A DNA stretch of 64,000 nucleotides from Gerris lacustris (taxonomy: Eukaryota > Arthropoda > Insecta > Hemiptera > Gerridae): contig OX578277.1 in the NCBI GenBank assembly GCA_951217055.1, positions 67,584,455-67,648,454 of the forward strand, written 5' to 3'. Below are positions 36,919-49,730 of the stretch, piece by piece (the first letter of the stretch is position 1; each line of letters opens with the position of its first letter). The notes beneath the pieces are model-generated. The model worked only from the letters and a program-made list of their open reading frames with translations. It was not told the origin of the DNA and ran no database searches. The translations under genes and the position numbers were made by a program.

Positions 36919-37436
36919 CAGGAGATAGCGTGCAAACAAATGTCTGACGAACATCAGGCTAGAATTTGTGTAGAAGTTAATCTTAAGGTGCCTTTTAAGA
37001 ATATGTGGTAGGCTAAGTTTGTCTACGGGACATAGCTTAACAATAAGCCATTAAAAAAAGCCGGTACCGAGCGGCCATGTCCCATCCATTTTGGCGGACA
37101 ATGTGATTTCATATGATTTTCATGATCCTGAGTACAAAATTAGTTAGTAGACTTAAAATCAAATGGATGTTACTTTGTCACTTGATAGGTTAGTTCATAT
37201 ATTTCTTCAAAATAATGTGGCCATCTATCATGTGACCAACTAACATCAACTTGATTTTTGTACTGAGGATTATGAAAATCACATTGTCCACCAAAATGGG
37301 CTGAACATGGACGCTCTCCACTGGTATTTTGTCCCACAGACGAACTTAGCCGACCACATATTCTTAAAAGGCACCAAAAGATTAACTTATACATAAAATT
37401 GTTGCTTGATGTTAGTCAGATTCACACTATCTCCTG
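36919..37436. mobile_element. Foldback (long inverted repeat) element
   Basis: Begins CAGGAGATAG and ends CTATCTCCTG. The arms run about 250 bp inward with moderate divergence. Strongest phrases are 'gttaatctt..ggtgccttttaagaatatgtgg', 'ccattttgg.ggacaatgtgattt' and 'gatgtta.tt.gtcac'. Nearly the whole 518-bp element is palindromic with almost no loop. A frame at 37170-37394 (minus) lies in one arm and is probably chance. Target duplication not resolved. Confidence 0.85.
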
Positions 37437-37439
37437 AAC

Positions 37440-39340
37440 TATATGTGGATGGCTTATCTTTAAAACAACTACATGTCAAAACGTATTTAGATAATGTCGA
37501 TGGCGCCTAAAAGAGTTCAAGGTATGTTGTGCAAGAACAATGAGTATCTGAAAACACTGAAAAAACTGGGTTATAGCAACTAAAAAGGCATTGACAAGCT
37601 ATTCAAAGTTTACCCTTATAATAATAAAGAAGATGATACTATTTGTTGATTTGTTTGTTTTTATATCTATTTGATGTATGAAGAAAAATAACTTATTTAA
37701 CAACTTTTATGAATATAGCTTAAAACAAATACGATACGTTTGTTGATAAACTATAAAAGTTAATGTTCCTTACACTGGATTACAAGCTCATAAACAGAAT
37801 GCAGTTATTGTCTTATTACGGGAGTTAAACCTTTTAGTAAACATTATTATTGCTTATAATAGGCCCTAATGACAGTCGTTTTCAGGAATCGTGATAGAAA
37901 AGAGGGATTCCTGGATATGTAAGATTAGTTGAATAGAAATCAATAAAAAAAAAAAAACCATAGTTGATCACTGTTTTAAAAACACCACGTTAACCACTAA
38001 ATACAAGTTTTAATTAATCACTTTGTTGTAGGAGCTGTATGGTTCAAAATAAGGAAGTGAAGAGCAGGGGTAATTGTTTTATATTTAATTGACAGTGTCA
38101 GTGGAATGATCTGTGAGTTTTCCTGATTGTCGGAAAAACAAGAACACGTAAAAAAAATACTTTGATCTCATTCAACACAAAACAATAAGATTTAAAGAGA
38201 GTAAATTGATATGCAAAAAGCCATATTAAAATAAACAAGAGACATTTTTAAAAAGCATTAACAAATTGCTACATTTTTTAATTCATTTTAATTGTTTACG
38301 ATCTTAGTTTTCTCTTCTCTATTACTTGTTTTATTATGTTGTTTAATGTAGGCATTGATTAGGGCCGAGAGGTCAAAATCTGGGTACATCAAAATTTAGT
38401 TTGTGATGTGGTGCTCTCGTGTATAGGGTATTTGTAATACCCTAACTTTTACCGTATGTTTATTCTTGAAAATATTGAATACAATTTTGGTGAAAAAATG
38501 TCAAAAATTTTCCAAGTAAAATCCGCATCCGCACTGATGTTTTTTTTTAACGTTTTTCATTCTTTAAATTTTGAAAACAAATACTACTCTCACACTATTA
38601 ATAATTTATCCTAATAAAATCAGTTCTCTTACGGTTTGTTTAGAATTGGTATTATTGGCGAATATTGGTAATATCAGCGAATATTGGTAATATCAGCATA
38701 GATTTCATCTAAGCGTGAAATGATTTCAGCATAGTCCAATTAATTCACAAATATTCCAGGAAAAGCATGCCGTCAAGAACAAATCATTTATTAATAAAGT
38801 TGGCGTCGACATTATTGATTACAAAACGTTTAGAGGTTGATCTATTTTGCAAAGGCTTTCTTTTCTATACTTATAGATGTAGGGTTTCTATATATATAAA
38901 TGCATTTCCATGTTTATTATGTTATTAATTTTTAAGTACCTTTGAATTTTAAAAAGAAAAAATAAAAATGAAAATATTTGAGATAAATAATGATAAGAAA
39001 TGTATGTATTTATTATTAATAATAATTTAGTCGAAGTACGTATTTAGAAAAGAAACAACGAAAAATGTAATTGGACTGCGTTGATATAATTATATGACAA
39101 ACATGATATAAAAATTAAAAATAAAGTTGTTGCTTTGACCAGTGTGACTGTGACGTTATAGTAAAGATGCGCCAGTAGTAAATGTGACACCAGTATAGAT
39201 TGTCGTATATATAATTACGAGTAGCAACGGGCGTAATTTTACATTTAGAAAAAATGTAAAATTAAGTCAATTAATTTAGAAATCTATTTAGATAAGTGAT
39301 AATATTATTTTAAAGACCAACAAATCAAAACAAAATAGTT
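37440..39340. other. AT-rich, few features
   Basis: GCGAATATTGGTAATATCA is duplicated head-to-tail near 38658-38695. Nothing else recognised. Confidence 0.45.
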
Positions 39341-39344
39341 ATTT

Positions 39345-39545
39345 ATGCACCTAGGGAGTAAAGTAAGCCATTATTCCCTGAGCGAAAAAAGTTAGTTCTT
39401 GAGGCGAAGCCGAAGGAACCATGGTCCCAAATCTCGAGGCGAAGCCGAGGGACTTAGACTCTTTAATTCCCGAGGCGCAGCCGAGGGAATAACCCTATAT
39501 AATTATCGCGAGGGGAATAATGGCACTTTACTCACGAGGTACATA
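39345..39545. mobile_element. MITE with repeated GA-mismatch hairpins
   Basis: Terminal inverted repeats of about 34 bp: left TATGCACCTAGGGAGTAAAG..CCATTATTCCCT (39345-39378), right inverse of TATGTACCTCGTGAGTAAAG..CCATTATTCCCCT (39510-39545). Inside are three units of (C/T)GAGGCGNAGCCGA(G/A)GG near 39395-39412, 39434-39452 and 39465-39488. Each folds as GGC-GNA-GCC with flanking tandem G.A mismatches and an outer stem (e.g. TTCCC/GGGAA). No coding content. Confidence 0.75.
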
Positions 39546-39868
39546 CAATATTATCTCCAGTAGGAAGAAAATACTCATTTTCTTAGTAGTATTTTCTTTT
39601 AGTAATTCTTTAGTAATTCTTAGTAATTATTATTTTAATAAATAACAATAATTATTAGAACTTTTAATAGCAGATATAAGAGATTCAATATTAAAAACAA
39701 ATAAGAATTGGAATTAAACTCAAATAGAAGGTTTTTAGATGCAGGTTATAATGTTGTAAACAAAGATAAACATGGTAAAAAAAGCGCAGTGCCGCCAACC
39801 TGATTTCAACAACTTCATTACATTAGCCATACATTTTCTACTATTTATAAAATAATTACGTTGCAATC

Positions 39869-39928
39869 TTTACTTTTTTGCCCTACTTTACTTTTTCGCC
39901 CTACTTTTACTTTTTCTCCCTACTTTTT
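39869..39928 (+). repeat. 18-19-bp tandem repeat, about 3 copies
   Basis: Unit 'tttactttttcgccctact' repeated with small changes. Its reverse complement resembles the 'gagtaaag..' ends of the neighbouring MITE. Confidence 0.7.
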
Positions 39929-40120
39929 GAGTCAGGGATGAAAAGACCTGTTTTAGTCCCTCTAAACTAAACTAATTCAAAATCATAACTTTTTTTCCCT
40001 ACTGGAGATAAAAATATTTTTTTATAATATTTGCTTATACTATTTAATGAACATATCTCAAAACTTATTATAGATTTGTAATGGAAGTTGTAGAGGAGCT
40101 AATAACTGATGGTTAAGCAC

Positions 40121-40239
<119 letters not shown>

Positions 40240-41165
40240 GAATAAATGTAGTTGCCTTAGATTAGTAATAGTAACAAATCTTTTCGAGGTGCATCGTCAG
40301 ACTACTCGATTATATAAATGATAATTTTGTAATTGGTGGTAGGTCCTCCTTGAATTTATTTAGATCATTATACAACATATTATATTGTTGTGGAATGTTT
40401 ATTGAAAACAAGAAACCTGTCATTTTTTAATAAAGGTCAATAGTTAAGTGATATCAGTGTTTTGCATTTAAATTAAAACCGATTCGAACACACTGTCACC
40501 TCCTCCTTTGTCTTAGATCATCTAGAGTAGACGCGTCCCGCTGCTTATGCTCATAAACTCTTAGCGCCATTTTCTAATGGATGTTATAGGTACCCTTGAT
40601 CTTTGCTTCAAGTTCGAAATTTATCTCTTTTTTAAATTTATAATACAATCGGGATTAATTAAATCTCGATGTAGACTCCTCCAGGGGTTTCAGATTTAAA
40701 GACCTTGCCTTTGCTGTTCCATAAAGCAATCTTTTTCCATGTAAATCTTTATTAGATTCTGCTGTAGATGTTTGTAAACGGATGACCAATGTTTATTCCG
40801 TAAATACATAACACATATTTTCTATAAAATATAAAGCCACATGGCCGACTGGCTCACTGACATTAATGTTTACTCACTTCCAGATGAGCTAGAAACTTGA
40901 AAAATTGCCAACTTATAGCTATTAGCCTGTTACTGAGGGAAACATTTTTATTCCCGAAAAAAAAATTTATCGATGCGACATACATTTAAGTTTTTTAGAG
41001 CTTTATTGTGGCTAAACGGAAAGTCGTAACAAGCAATGGATTGCACAAGCAGACTGATTTTGAGAAATTTACAAATTTCGTTCTGATTTTGTGTGGTATA
41101 TCCATCAGTTTATACCTTAGATAGAGCTAGATTATAGATTTTAAGTAAATTTATATTTTTTAAAA
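40240..41165. other. No recognised feature
   Basis: Mixed composition without repeats or frames that could be supported. Confidence 0.45.
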
Positions 41166-41167
41166 CC

Positions 41168-41276
41168 TACATATAGGACAATTAGAATAATCAAATTTGG
41201 CAATCACATTAGAACATCCAACTGCCTCAGGTTTACCGAATTTGATGATTCTATCTGCCCTATAAGTATTGAAAAA
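41168..41276. repeat. Imperfect inverted repeat
   Basis: 'atataggacaattagaataatcaaatttgg' (about 41171-41200) pairs with 'ccgaatttgatgattctatctgccctataa' (41237-41266) with several mismatches; spacer about 36 bp. Confidence 0.6.
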
Positions 41277-41589
41277 CTAAACGAATGGGTAATAAATGTG
41301 CAAAATTTCTAGGTCATTCTGAGGTATAACCGATGAGGATACGATAATAAGTCATAGATAGGTATAAAATTGTGGATCTTTTTAACTTTGTCAGGCCTAA
41401 TTTTAAGACTTTAGCTGTCCATTATACGTGGAAAATCATATAGCTCTCTCCAAGTTATAACCAACCAAACTTTTAGATCTGAGCTGCACTTGATTTTATA
41501 GATGCGACAATATTGTGTAACATCATTTTTAAACAGCTAGTTAAGAATTTTTGATTTAGTTGAGTTTAAAAAAGAAGAAAATTACTTTT

Positions 41590-42300
41590 TAAGGGTTGAT
41601 GGGTTGAGTTAATTAATGATAGAAACGGTTTCTCGGTGGTGAAAGGAGTTGGTTTGGCAAGTTCATTTAACTCTGTTATCATTCATTTGAAGAGGGGTAG
41701 ATGTTAGATAGAATCATGTTCTCTACAAGCAACCCCTACGGCTCAAAAAAGTACCCTCGCTTCGAAATACTTCCGCTATTGGCTTTTTTTTTATTCTTTC
41801 CCGCAACCCTTATCCTTCTTTTTTTTAATTTCAGGTACAACAATACGAAAAACAGAAAATTTTCCTAACATATCCCTGATAACTTCTCGAGGGATGTTTG
41901 CTAATTATCCGGAAAGGCAGGCAGTCATCTACAGGCAGGAGAAGAGAGGCTTTGGATTTTCGTTTTTAGACTTTAATTTCATTAACTTCTCCTACATTTT
42001 GCTTACTCTTTTTAAACCCATTCCTGCTGGAGGGGGCAGGGAGAAATGAAAACTCTGTCGATATATCAAAAAAACCCTTTCCACCGGATATGCTGAAAAC
42101 CTGGAAACATCCTACTGGGTTGGAAAAGCCGAGGAAATTGCAACGAGAAAACCCACTTGTTTATTATCACCCCCTAGAAACGAAAGGCCCTTGTTCTGTT
42201 ATTTTACCTCCGCACTTCAGTTTCAACTAATCAACAGACAGACCCTTACCTGTTTAAACCTGCTTTTAAAATAAAGTATCCTGTTTTAAAATATTCTGAA
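41590..42300. promoter_or_regulatory. Candidate regulatory block
   Basis: GC-enriched, repeat-free and non-coding in appearance. Supported only by contrast with its flanks. Confidence 0.22.
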
Positions 42301-43055
42301 CCTCGTGTTTTCAAACAAAGATAACATTTGGATGAGGTCTCTACATGGATATATCTTAAAATATAAGTTAAAACACGGATCTACAAAAGTACACCAATGA
42401 GAATACAGCCCCAATAAAAGTACATAATATAGTCGTCCGAAATTAGTGATTGCACTTTTAAACTAAATTTAAAATTTGTTTATAGTTAATATATACTTCT
42501 ATAGTGATAAAAATATAAGAAGAAGAAGGAATGTTGGAGAAGTTTGCTCTCTCCGTAAACAAAGCACAAAGCGATATAATATACTGTTCGATTCCAAAAG
42601 AGATGATTGAGATGGTGCTCACATGTTATTAGTTACATGGCTCTCTGTGACGGCTGTTAAGTAAGTGGTTTCTTCCGTCTTGCTATATACTTAATAACAT
42701 GTCGAACGGGAAGAAGAAATAATTGCATTTGTGCACAAAGAAGAGGGAGAATCTGCAGATTTTAGAATCAGTCATGACTGATCCAAAATTAGTAGGACCT
42801 GATTCTAAACACTGTTCTTTTCTTATTTTACTCTCTCATTACTATCTCATTCATTACTATCCAAGCACGGATGATGAGCACGGAGGTATACAATTTTTTC
42901 TACTTAACTTGAATCTTACCTCATCCTAAACATTTCTTTATAATGTACTCTCCTAGTGTGTATTTTAATTCCATTTTATATTGACATATCTAATACCTAC
43001 CTACTTGTATTAAGGCCCCCATACGACGATTTTAACCGAGAATGACCGCCTTTAG
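42301..43055. other. No recognised feature
   Basis: The frame at 42723-42929 has no recognisable domain. Confidence 0.45.
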
Positions 43056-43059
43056 AGAG

Positions 43060-43203
43060 AAAACCGGATAAACCAAGAGGATCATTCAGATTAAACCAAA
43101 TGCAATTGAATCCTTGGACTGGAATTTGGAAACTTCAGGAAATCAAGAGAAAGACCCAAGCAGACGTGGCGAGAATCTGTCTACACAGAGGAACTGATGC
43201 TGT
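43060..43203 (+). pseudogene. LINE (RTE/craniofacial-like) C-terminal remnant
   Basis: PNAIESLDWNL in one frame and, after a frameshift, RKSRERPKQTWRESVYTEEL in the next reproduce the family tail 'ALxWNPQGxRxRGRPKxTWRRxVExEL'. Only the last 45 or so residues remain, and one frameshift is present. It is followed directly by a sequence repeated, inverted, at 43343-43375. Confidence 0.7.
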
Positions 43204-43313
43204 CTCGTTTGTAATAAATATTCAATTAATTTGTCTTTTTACCTAGTATATAAATGATTTATGTATGTAAGATCCACATATTCTCGTGAAGCAAAGGTTA
43301 AAGAATAATAAAT

Positions 43314-43378
43314 AGACAGCATGCTATGCTGTCTCGTTAATAAACGAGACAGCATCAGTTTCTCCATTGGAGAAACTG
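43314..43378. repeat. Three overlapping hairpins
   Basis: Hairpin 1: 9-bp arms 43314-43322/43326-43334. Hairpin 2: 13-bp arms 43326-43338/43343-43355. Hairpin 3: 10-bp arms 43356-43365/43369-43378. All arms are perfect. The segment 43326-43334 can pair either way, so 1 and 2 are mutually exclusive. A further copy of GATGCTGTCTCGTTT lies at 43196-43210. Confidence 0.9.
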
Positions 43379-43454
43379 AAATCAATTAGAAACAAAAGCA
43401 TAGATCCGAACACTATAGAAATCCAGAAATTGTGAAAAAGTAGTCTACCAATAA

Positions 43455-44069
43455 TCTATATATAAAAATATGGATGTTTGTTTGTGATTTATAGACTTTG
43501 ACACCGTTTGACCGATCGCTATGAAAGTTGGCACATATATGTAATTTTTCTTGGAGAAGGATTATATGATTTCAAAATTTAATTTTTATGTACACAGGGG
43601 TACAGGGTACGGAGTACAAAAGTCAAAATAGTATATACCCTGCATGATGCATGTCGTTGGAAAGCTCTTTAAGAGTGAAGTAATTGTTGTTATGTGGTCA
43701 ACTATGTTGCTTGCTCCAGAGTAGGAATCCGTAAAAATTTTGTACATCTATACACCAAATCAAAAACGAAAACTATCGTCTGTCCACTCGCGTTACCCTA
43801 ATAATTAGCATTAGTTTTATTTTAGTTTAATTATATAGCGAATGGAATAGTGAATAATATTGTTCATCCACGTGAATTATAAATAAAAAATGTATATAGT
43901 TCATTATCTATTTATACCAATAAAAATCATGGAATCTCATCAGTATTAGCCATCTTTCATTATTCTACAACGATTATAGATTCTAGATTACATACACATC
44001 ACCCATATTTAAATATACAGAGGTAAATAATTATACATAAGCAGGACAACGTCTGCCGGGTTTTGCTAG
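43455..44069 (+). mobile_element. Non-autonomous Helitron
   Basis: Begins TCTATATATAAAAATATGG after A and ends GCTAG before T, as expected for insertion between A and T without duplication. A stem GCAGgAC-AAC-GTCTGC lies at 44041-44056, about 10 bases before the CTAG end. The interior (615 bp) codes for nothing. The phrase 'ttgaccgatcgctatgaaagttggcaca' is common to this group. An internal part is repeated, inverted, at 16380-16520. Confidence 0.85.
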
Positions 44070-44189
44070 TAAGATAAAATGTAATAAATAGTACGTCTTG
44101 TGAGCTTAATTTAATTCCCATTAATATTGCATTAAAATAATAATAACAATACAAATTGAAGTGATCATTCTGTTGCTTTCTAGCTTACC

Positions 44190-44640
44190 AAAAGGTAATA
44201 TAACCTATGGGATTATTCTGTTGCTTCCGAGCTTACCAGAGGTAACAGAAGCTGTGTGATCATTCCGAAGAACGAAACATTTTTAGGTCTCCGATTTCAA
44301 AAATTCAAAGACAGAAATCTCTCTCGGTCTGTCGCTCAATTTTTGCGAACCAACATATCTTAAACACTACTCATCTGATTGTATATAGAAATTTGGATGT
44401 TAGGTCATAATTAGCCCATTATTGGTCCCATATATTTTCAACTTTCCGCATGCCCACAAACATAAATGTAATTACATCTATATCTTTAAAAGTACTCATC
44501 TGATTTTTATGAAATTTGGATGGTTTGTCGAAAGTAGCCCGCAGACAGCCTTAAATTAATTTAATTTATTAATACAAAACAGGACACGTGGAAAGCTATG
44601 TGCCAAACTAATTGGCATACTATTTTAAAAATGTTTCCTT
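44190..44640 (+). repeat. Dispersed repeat family C, copy 2
   Basis: Follows 26725-27200 closely ('ttccgagcttaccagaggtaacagaagctgtgtgatcatt', 'ctcatctgatttttatgaaatttggatggtttgtcgaaagtag'). It ends with the inverse of the 'gccaattagtgtggcacatagc' centre, so it represents one half of the foldback. The TCTG run is much shorter than in copy 1. Confidence 0.75.
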
Positions 44641-44809
44641 TTCTTTTATCTTAGGTTCAAATGAAATGTAAAGTGATAAAAACATTGGCACAATAAAGTG
44701 ATTTAAAGAATGATATGGCTTAATAGCCACGTTCTTTTGTTTTAAAAAGATTCGTTAAACGACCAATAAATCTTTATGAAAGTCATTTTGCAGCGAAATA
44801 TTCGCTAAC

Positions 44810-45610
44810 TGAGTCAGATACCTCTTTTTGAAATCAAGTCTCTTTCAACTTTTGAGGACAATCCTAAGTCGTAAAAAAAGTTGCCCGGCCATTGGAAAGT
44901 TTGGGGGTATGACGTTAGAAGTGGAGTTATAAGTTTCACCTCACTGAATCTCGGATGCAAAAAGAAATATAAAAGAAAATAATAATCTTGGATGTTAAGA
45001 CAATAGAAAGACAAACAAAAGGGGATTTCAGGATAAACTTCCTTCATTCTCCGGAAGACGTCGCGATAAATTACTCGTGGAGAAGAAAAAAAGGAGGGGC
45101 GAAGTCGGTATAAAAGAGAAAAAAGAAGCGTCGCCATTAAGGTGAAGAAAAAATATTCTTTGGAAGGGGAGGTGCTCTAGAATTAGCGAAACATGGAAAT
45201 GCCGAAACGGCAATAAATATGCCTGGACGCTTCCTTCCTCTATTTAAGAATGAGTACTCGGGAGAGAAACGTGGTGCGGGAGCTTCGAAATAAAACAACT
45301 AGGCGACATTCGGGACCGACACGGACTTAATAGAAAGCTGATAGGAAACAGCGTGATATATTAGAGGCCATTAGTAGATTATTTATTAGCTCCTGACAGA
45401 ATTCTCGGAGGTAAATCTTCGCGAGGTTTGATCCCCTTCCCTCCCGGCCTCGTTATAAATATTAACTTGCAGATAAAATTTTTCCTCCATATTTCATCTA
45501 ATCGACTTATTTTTTGGCAAGTTGATGGATAAATCTCCTGACTCTCGGCCGGTAATTCGTTACTGGCTCCCGGGCCAAAATTCCATTTTTTAAACAATCA
45601 CCTACCTTTT
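44810..45610. promoter_or_regulatory. Candidate regulatory block
   Basis: GC-enriched and repeat-free. Minus-strand frames at 44814-45137, 45028-45213 and 45379-45597 overlap here. The first is Phe/Ser/Leu-rich with no recognised domain and could be chance. Confidence 0.28.
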
Positions 45611-46480
45611 TCACATAGTACCCCTTTATTTTTATATTTCAAATTTAGTTGTTACTAAGGGGGAAAATACAGGAAAAGACAAGTTGTTGTTGAATTTCGG
45701 TAAGTATAAAAATAGAGATTTCCCTTTATTTCTCATTTATCTGTTATTCTTTCAATCGATTCAATTACATTTTTAGGCAAAAATCCATTTATTAAATAAT
45801 GTTCTTCTAATCAATCATGCAGATCTAAAATATCATTGAAATTGTATTGAGCATATAATTCAGGAGCGGGCATAGAGGCATAGTATCAGAGCTTCTCGAA
45901 GAGGTGGTGTTGGGTTCTACTACTTATCAACCGAGCAGAAATTAATCGGCTATACTGTTAGCTTAAGTGACAGAGGTTAAAAGTTAAAATAAGTAATCCC
46001 ATGTTAAGGTTATATTTAAAAAATATGCTAAATTATTAAGATTATGAAATTACCTATTGGTATTAGAATGTAATTAGTACTGATATACAATTGTAATTTA
46101 TTTATGTTTATGGTACTGAAATGATTACAAATGAAAATTATCTCGTAATCTTTTACTTGTAACTTCATGTGTTTAGTATTTTTATTTTTTGTTATGAATA
46201 ACATCAAGAGCATATTCCTTCAGAATAAACCCTGCAATGGGTTTGCAAAACCAGAAATTATCTTTCATTGGCAATGATGTAGCATTAATTTCACCTGAGA
46301 GTGTTAAATTCTCATTTAAAATTAATAATTTATAAATTATATTTTCTTAATAGAATAGGGTTGGAACACATCGTTTCAAACCCCCTAATCATTGGGTGTT
46401 AATAATAAGATTATTTTAAAGTTTATGTTGATTATAATATTTAAAAGTATTTTAATTAAATTATTGGAGTTTGATAAAGT
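45611..46480. other. No recognised feature
   Basis: AT-rich. Confidence 0.5.
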
Positions 46481-47350
46481 GAGGAGTGCGTGTTAGTAAA
46501 AGGCTTATTGTTATTGGAAACAGGTATATACTTGGTGTGGAGGAGGCTGTGTCTCCAAGCAGTAAAGGGAATGATATAAAGTGTTTATCTCGGTCCGAAG
46601 GAGTAAAGGGATGGTAAGATTGGACCCTGACCAACTCTACAAACAATTTCCCATTAATTACCTCTCCGCCGACTTGGTGTTGCTTTCTCGCAATCTTCGC
46701 AAATTATTCATCTGTGGGAATTGGGTAGTAATCACCTTAGAGCAGACTTTCTCAACTTTGACAATAATTCTCGCCCCGGGTGCCGAACTTAAAGCTAATG
46801 GCTTCCGATTAAAGTTACATTTGTCATCCCCGCGCCCGGCCTCCCACTCCTCCCGCAGAAGGTTATCTTTGTAATTCCGCTACGGAGACCGGGGAGTAAA
46901 TGAGCCAGAACGAATATTAATTCGCTCTTGATTCTCCGTCTTAGATTATTATTATCGGAGGGAGGGGCTGAGAGGTTTTCGAAGGCATAGTTGCCTAATT
47001 ACTTAAGACGGAGGTCCCTCTTAGACCCGGCATAATGTCGCCACTTCATTCGGGGGACCTTCGGAATCAATTACATTAACTTATTATTAAGTATTATTGT
47101 TTCTAATAAATTATTATTAAAGCGTTACCGTTCTCTCTGTATACCCCTTCGTTAAACTTTGTTTCTCCTCCCATTATCAAATTTATTGCACCTATTGCTC
47201 GAAAGAAGTTGGCTAAACATTGATTTTACATTAATAGAGTTTAGTTAGCATTAACAACAATGTTACGTATCAGCAGGAACTTTACAGCTCCCCTATCTGC
47301 CTTGAATCTATCCTGTCTAAACTTGCCTTCGACAAAATACGAGCTAAACT
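46480..47350. promoter_or_regulatory. Candidate regulatory block with E-box/Su(H) pair
   Basis: The largest GC-enriched, repeat-free block on the right side. CATCTG (E-box, 46709-46714) overlaps TGTGGGAA (46713-46720), a full match to the Su(H)/CSL site YGTGRGAA. TAATTA and AGATTA words lie around. The 97-codon frame at 46581-46874 carries no recognised domain. E-box plus Su(H) combinations are known in Notch-responsive enhancers; a role here is inferred. Confidence 0.35.
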
Positions 47351-47950
47351 TGACTTTATATGCTGTGAAACGTAGCCTCACTACATCAATTATAAGGATT
47401 AAATGTATCTAATTTTAGGGGAAACTTGAAATAAATAACGACCCTTTATGAATTACAGTATAGAAAGAACTCCAATTAAAAACATTTTAAAGTTATACTA
47501 AACCTTCCACACCTATACATTTTGAGGGATTAGGCTGAGCTCAATCCTTTATAATGTTAGTCCAGTATGCTATTAAACTAGTGAAAATCTTTACATCATT
47601 TCAATGGTTTAACATTAAAATCCATTAATTTGATGTAATAATCAGATCATGTTTACGCTTGTATATATGAATTAAGAAAATACACTTCAATAAAATGACT
47701 ATAATGTGTCGAAAAGGACTGTTAACTGAAAATAAGATATATGATTATTCTTAATAAACCTAGTTATTTTGGTCCAACATTTTCAAAAGCCCATTTTTGT
47801 TAGCTATTGAATAAATGTTTATAAACCTACACAGTGATTTTTCAAGAAATTTAGAATTAGATACGAAGGTGCCTTTTTTAGGCTGTACTCAGATTTTTTT
47901 TTTGTCTACATTTTGTAACAAAGAAATTCAACTTTAGTTAGAGAAAGTTA
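47351..47950. other. No recognised feature
   Basis: AT-rich. Confidence 0.5.
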
Positions 47951-48480
47951 GTGTTAAAAGGGAGATCTGTAACAAAGAGTAAGCTGGCGTGGCGTCGCTC
48001 TCCGCTAACCATGGCTTGTAGCACAGCTTCCCCACATGTCGTCTGTTTACACGCTTTGTTTTTTATTGACTGAGATATCATGTCTTTGGTTCACGATAGA
48101 GCACGGAGGAGGTTCAACTCTGCCGCAAGCAGCATCTTAACCTGATTAAACGGTTATTTAGTTGGCACCGCCGATTTCCTCTTAACCAAAATTCAACAAA
48201 GCTCTGTTTGTTTCCCACTCCTTCGAGGTTTCATACGGTACAAGGGGATATTTTGCTTTCAACACCCGGTTATAACCTCTCAAACTTTACGATCTTGAGC
48301 CAAATACACAACTGGTTTTCCGTTTACCGACTTTAATTAGTTCCCTGCAAAATTACAACAAAGGGCTCGATCTCTCGAGTACAATTTAAATAAGAGCAAA
48401 GAGAGTGTACTCTTAATAAAAACCCTTTTTGTAATTAAATAGGCAGCTATTAAATGAGGACTAGAAACTCGTTTATTAGC
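47950..48480. promoter_or_regulatory. Candidate regulatory block
   Basis: GC-enriched, repeat-free section ending before a C run (48492-48504). Confidence 0.25.
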
Positions 48481-48504
48481 CGAGCAAAGAGCCCCCCCCC
48501 CCCC

Positions 48505-49730
48505 ATGAATACCCACTTTAATATAATTTTATTTTTAAGGATTAATAGTGAAACTTTATTTAATAACAAATTTCACCTTATCAGAAAACTAATCACATTC
48601 AATAATTCTACCATTGAACTCACTATAAGAAATGCATCTCTAAAATTGATCCCTTTTAAAATATTTGAAATATATAATTTATATAATCGAGTAGTGTCCC
48701 AACGAAGGCGACTATCGAAATGATTTGTTATTGCTAAGCTAAGGCAACCACATTTATTCCAATAAAAATGAAAGTTTTAATAATAATAGAAATAATAATT
48801 TATCTAAATAGAGACCTAAAATTAAAAAAATTAATTAGTAAATTAAATTAAAAATTAATTAGCGGCTCGTATGTTTATAAAGCAAAATTCTAACTTCAAA
48901 AAATAAGAGCTTCAGGCAAAGAAAAGTTTAGTATAATTTAACTTTTCTGTTTTATAACAAATATTTTATTTTTATTTCTTCACGATGAGTAAATTAAAAA
49001 AAACTAATCCATAAAATCAAGGTTTCTTGATTATAAGTCTTCATATAATAATGACCTTAAAATTCAATAGAATGTTATTATAATGGTACCGAATCAATGT
49101 GCCAAGTTTTACCTTGATTGGATGACTAGAAGACGGTTGATTAGCTTCCCAAAGATTTTGACGACAGCTAGCCATACACAAACAAACAAAATCAAAACCA
49201 ATATAATAGATTTAAAAATAGAAATAAATGTATCTTTCAGTTTATTTATAAACGTATTATCGTAAAATATACGTATTAACGTATTATCAGAAAATTGGTA
49301 TAAGTGCGCTTTATCTCTTATTTTTCAGTTTTGGCATAGTAAAACATTTCCATGAGGAGATAATACGTGAACGCAATATTTTATCTTTAACTGAATTTGA
49401 TATTACTTATATTATAGCACTTGCAACTTCAGATTCAACGTTCTTTGTAACCAGTTTTTATTACCAATGAAAAATGTTACTAAATTTTACAACGTACATG
49501 TCTTAAATAACGCTTGGAAGGAAGAAAGGAACCAGCTCAAAACAATGTCAGATGTCACGTCTTATCCTCACAATTAACATTTAACTTCACAATACTACGC
49601 CTCTTAACAATAATGCAACAACTTTGTTCTTTTCAACGATAATTATCTGGATTTTAACTGTCTGCTCGATATGAGGACAATTGTCTGTTATGACAGTTGG
49701 AAAATCTGCCTTGCTATTAGTATTATGACT
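48505..49730. other. No recognised feature
   Basis: AT-rich. Open frames at 48454-48723 and 49083-49265 lack recognisable domains. Confidence 0.45.
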
